Source: Campylobacterales bacterium (lineage in GTDB: Bacteria; Campylobacterota; Campylobacteria; Campylobacterales; Sulfurovaceae). Taken from it: 16,632 nt of DNA. The position numbers were made by a program, and so were the translations under genes. Below are positions 14,797 to 16,632 of the stretch, piece by piece. The stretch's first letter is position 1. Each line of letters opens with the position of its first letter. Below the pieces are notes generated by a model that had not been told where the DNA came from, searched no databases, and saw only the letters and a list, made by a program, of their open reading frames with translations. The DNA lies in assembly GCA_016937075.1 (NCBI GenBank), contig JAFGWQ010000118.1:1-16632 (forward strand). Direction: 5' to 3'.

Positions 14797-15876
14797 TTAT
14801 CTTCTGATTGGTAAATTCATATCATTACCCCATGTATCCCAACTGCCGGTAAATACTTTTACATCTTGATACCCTAGGTTACGAAGTGCAGAAACGATGT
14901 GTGATCCTCTTCCGGCACCAACTTGGCAATAAGCATATATTGTTTGATCTTTTCTGACTCCTACTTTATCAAATACTTTTTGCATATCCGCATTAGGTTT
15001 AAATGATCTTGTTTTTTCTTCGTCTGTGATATTTTTCCATTCAACAAATTTAGATCCAGGGATATGTCCGCCCCTGGCGACATTGTCCATTTTTTTCTCG
15101 CCGATGATCTCTTCCATGCTTCTAGTATCGATTACGGCGAATTTACTTTTGTCTCCATTCTTCATGATATCATCAACTGCTTTTTTAACTTCGTGTTTAT
15201 CTGCTATATATTTTGTATCAATGGCTTTTGGGTCAATCACATAATTGCTAGGAGTATGTTTTGGCTCTTCGCCCGGTTGCACGGCAAGTTTTGGTATAAG
15301 CGCTTCCATTTGAGATGTCAAAGATTTCTCTGCGGCTTCTAACTTCGCTACTTCTGGGGCGTTATTCGCTTTTTTTGCATCTTTTATTTGATCTTTAAGT
15401 TCTTTTTTCTCTTTTCTCAATGCATCATATTTTTGTTGATATGGATCTACTTGCTTAATCCCGTCAAAACCGCCGTTTAAAAGTTTTACATTCTTGTGTC
15501 CAAAGCTTTCAAAAAAGCTATATACGCCAGTCGCATTAGGTCCGCGATAATTATCATATGCAATAATCGTTTGATCGTTTCTTATGCCCTTACTTCTTAT
15601 ATATTCTTGTGCTTCTTTTGGGCAATTATAAAGTGGTGCGCAATGCATATTTCCCATTAAGTCTGAATGATGCAAATGGTGCGCATACATTTCCACTGAG
15701 CCTTTAATGTGATTATTGGTATAGATATCAGGATCGTCTCCCGAAACAAAAATAACATTTTTATTGCCTATAAGTTTTAGTGCTTCTGCTGGCTCAATAA
15801 GCTGTATTGGTGCACCATAGAGTGAACTTACAGCAAGGGCACTGCTCATCAAAACAACGCTTGCAACTCTCTTCAT
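14797..15876 (-). CDS. Periplasmic two-domain rhodanese (sulfurtransferase) with helical insert
   Basis: This 359-aa protein has a Sec signal peptide (cleavage likely near Ala22) and two rhodanese domains. In the first, the active-site position reads AYDNYRG with Asp108 in place of Cys, so it is structural only. The second has the catalytic Cys317 in CQVGAGRG and the typical end FTGSWDTWGND. Between them lies a charged, Lys/Glu-rich helical segment (about residues 146-200), likely a coiled coil. A second cysteine pair, C79 and C85, sits in the first domain. Rhodaneses move sulfane sulfur from thiosulfate or polysulfide. As first gene of the operon, with AAGGAG 5 nt before its ATG, it may feed or accept sulfur for the molybdoenzyme encoded 13 nt downstream. 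Confidence 0.9.
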   Translation of the reverse strand: MKRVASVVLMSSALAVSSLYGAPIQLIEPAEALKLIGNKNVIFVSGDDPDIYTNNHIKGSVEMYAHHLHHSDLMGNMHCAPLYNCPKEAQEYIRSKGIRNDQTIIAYDNYRGPNATGVYSFFESFGHKNVKLLNGGFDGIKQVDPYQQKYDALRKEKKELKDQIKDAKKANNAPEVAKLEAAEKSLTSQMEALIPKLAVQPGEEPKHTPSNYVIDPKAIDTKYIADKHEVKKAVDDIMKNGDKSKFAVIDTRSMEEIIGEKKMDNVARGGHIPGSKFVEWKNITDEEKTRSFKPNADMQKVFDKVGVRKDQTIYAYCQVGAGRGSHIVSALRNLGYQDVKVFTGSWDTWGNDMNLPIRR

Positions 15877-15952
15877 AAATTCTCCTTATAACTTTTCTAA
15901 CTATCTACTATAGTACCAGTCCAGTAACTATAAATAGTGTTATGTATTTATC

Positions 15953-15958
15953 ATTATA
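15953..15958 (-). promoter_or_regulatory. Probable -10 box of the rhodanese-molybdoenzyme operon
   Basis: A perfect TATAAT on the minus strand is preceded by a T-rich run (around 15981-15990) instead of a -35 consensus, the style known for Campylobacter and Helicobacter sigma70 promoters. The predicted leader is about 70 nt and contains the palindrome TACTATAGTA before the AAGGAG ribosome binding site. Confidence 0.5.
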
Positions 15959-16172
15959 AGAAGATATGCTTAAATGGAATTAAAAAAAAATTATAATTAT
16001 AAAATATGCTTTACTTATATAAAAATACGGGTTTTTATAATTTTTTTATCAAAACGTCTCATCATATTAAATCATTTTCTTGATAAAAGCCCATATGCGT
16101 ACTTTTAAATTTATATAAAACAATATATTTGGTTATATTTTAACCTCTTTTAGCCCAAATATGCTATATTCA

Positions 16173-16178
16173 TATAAA
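16173..16178 (+). promoter_or_regulatory. Probable -10 box of the LRV gene
   Basis: TATAAA followed by AT lies 24 bp before the start codon, giving a leader of about 17 nt. GGTTA-N5-TAACC (16131-16145) overlaps the place of a -35 box and upstream sequence, and could bind a regulator. Confidence 0.4.
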
Positions 16179-16201
16179 ATTGTTACAAAAAGGCAACTAT
16201 T

Positions 16202-16632
16202 ATGAATTATGAAGAAGCTGTAGAAGCATTATCTCAAAGCGAACTATCTATCCATAAGGTAAGAGAGATATTTGACACTTTCAAAGATAGCAATGAAATT
16301 GTAGGCATGGTCGCCATGAATATATCTCGAAAATGCAGCGTATACGATAAAGAACAAGGCAAAAGCGACGAAATGATCTCTCTTTTGAGAGATTTGAGCA
16401 CCGTAACTGACATGGGAAGCAGATGGGCTGTAGCAAAAAATCATTTTACTCCTGTGGATATATTAGAAAACTTAGCAAAAGATGATATTAATTTGGTCAG
16501 AGCCTTGGTAGCTACCAATCCAAACACTCCATCATCTATTCTAAATAAATTATTTTCTGACGAGAAGATAGTCAGAGACGGATTATCCGGCAATCCAAAT
16601 ACCCCGGTGAAACTACTTAATGTATTAGCCAA
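16202..16632 (+). CDS. Leucine-rich-repeat-variant (LRV-like) protein, 3' end outside the window
   Basis: An open frame begins at the ATG at 16202 (AAAAAGG about 9 nt upstream) and stays open for 143 codons to the window edge. The N-terminal 75 residues are charged and helical (MNYEEAVEALSQSELS...). From about residue 80, repeats of roughly 24-26 residues start with N-x-x-TP: NHFTPVDILENLA, NPNTPSSILNKLF, NPNTPVKLLNVLA, each followed by a D-x-x-x-VR-type stretch. This matches the LRV pattern first described in an Azotobacter protein with an N-terminal Fe-S cluster. Only one Cys is visible here, so no cluster is suggested. A protein-binding solenoid is likely and its partner is unknown. Confidence 0.75.
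   Translation, partial: MNYEEAVEALSQSELSIHKVREIFDTFKDSNEIVGMVAMNISRKCSVYDKEQGKSDEMISLLRDLSTVTDMGSRWAVAKNHFTPVDILENLAKDDINLVRALVATNPNTPSSILNKLFSDEKIVRDGLSGNPNTPVKLLNVLA

Larger units (their letters stand above)
15877..16201. other. 325-bp AT-rich divergent intergenic region
   Basis: I see no gene here. It holds the promoter areas of the rhodanese operon (minus) and the LRV gene (plus), both listed separately. Other structure: palindrome TACTATAGTA at 15906-15915 in the rhodanese leader; an inverted pair TTTTATCAA (16044-16052) and TTGATAAAA (16080-16088); and GGTTA-N5-TAACC at 16131-16145. No RNA gene or mobile-element end is recognisable. Confidence 0.6.

Noticed and set aside
15906..15915. 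CTATAG as a shared regulatory core in three intergenic regions
   Set aside because: The same hexamer also occurs several times inside coding regions, about as expected for AT-rich DNA, so it is not evidence for a regulon by itself.
16244..16632. Minus-strand open frames at the right edge (16244-16444 and 16441-16632)
   Set aside because: The plus-strand frame from 16202 is open to the edge and encodes regular N-x-x-TP repeats, so the minus-strand frames are shadows.
1..16632. CRISPR array, tRNA, rRNA or prophage
   Set aside because: No spaced direct repeats, no cloverleaf-like tRNA sequence, no rRNA stretch and no phage structural or integrase gene were seen.

Overview
The window looks like chromosomal DNA of a Campylobacterota (Epsilonproteobacteria) species, probably a sulfur-metabolising lineage close to Sulfurimonas, Sulfuricurvum or Sulfurovum; the genus cannot be fixed by reading alone. 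The evidence is the adjacency of lspA, glmM, rpsT and prfA (the arrangement of Helicobacter pylori HP0074-HP0077), the protein sequences themselves, the AT-rich intergenic DNA, and promoters with clear -10 boxes but mostly poor -35 boxes.

Left part (1-2450, minus strand). The first 8 codons of a Rossmann-type protein run off the left edge. A two-gene unit follows. Its first gene encodes a serine-recombinase-like protein that has lost its catalytic residues and looks like a transcription factor. Its second gene is ccoG/fixG (cupric reductase for cbb3 oxidase assembly), interrupted by one in-frame TAA.

Middle part (2450-7310, mainly housekeeping). The plus strand carries moaC, a DUF493 gene and a suhB-type phosphatase, tightly packed. 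The minus strand carries glmM-lspA, convergent with suhB. Then come rpsT and prfA on the plus strand.

Right part (7313-15876, minus strand). A coherent operon encodes an exported molybdenum enzyme. In transcription order: a periplasmic two-domain rhodanese, a Tat-exported type II DMSO-reductase-family catalytic subunit, a four-cluster Fe-S subunit, an ethylbenzene-dehydrogenase-type heme b subunit fused to a cytochrome c domain, a Cys-rich lipoprotein, a TorD-like chaperone and a multi-cluster ferredoxin. The inferred electron path is Mo cofactor, then [4Fe-4S]/[3Fe-4S], then heme b, then heme c. The rhodanese at the head of the operon suggests sulfane-sulfur chemistry, but the substrate cannot be read from the sequence. 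This operon is the best candidate for an undescribed system.

Right edge (15877-16632). A 325-bp AT-rich divergent intergenic region is followed by the 5' part of a leucine-rich-repeat-variant (LRV) protein that runs off the window.
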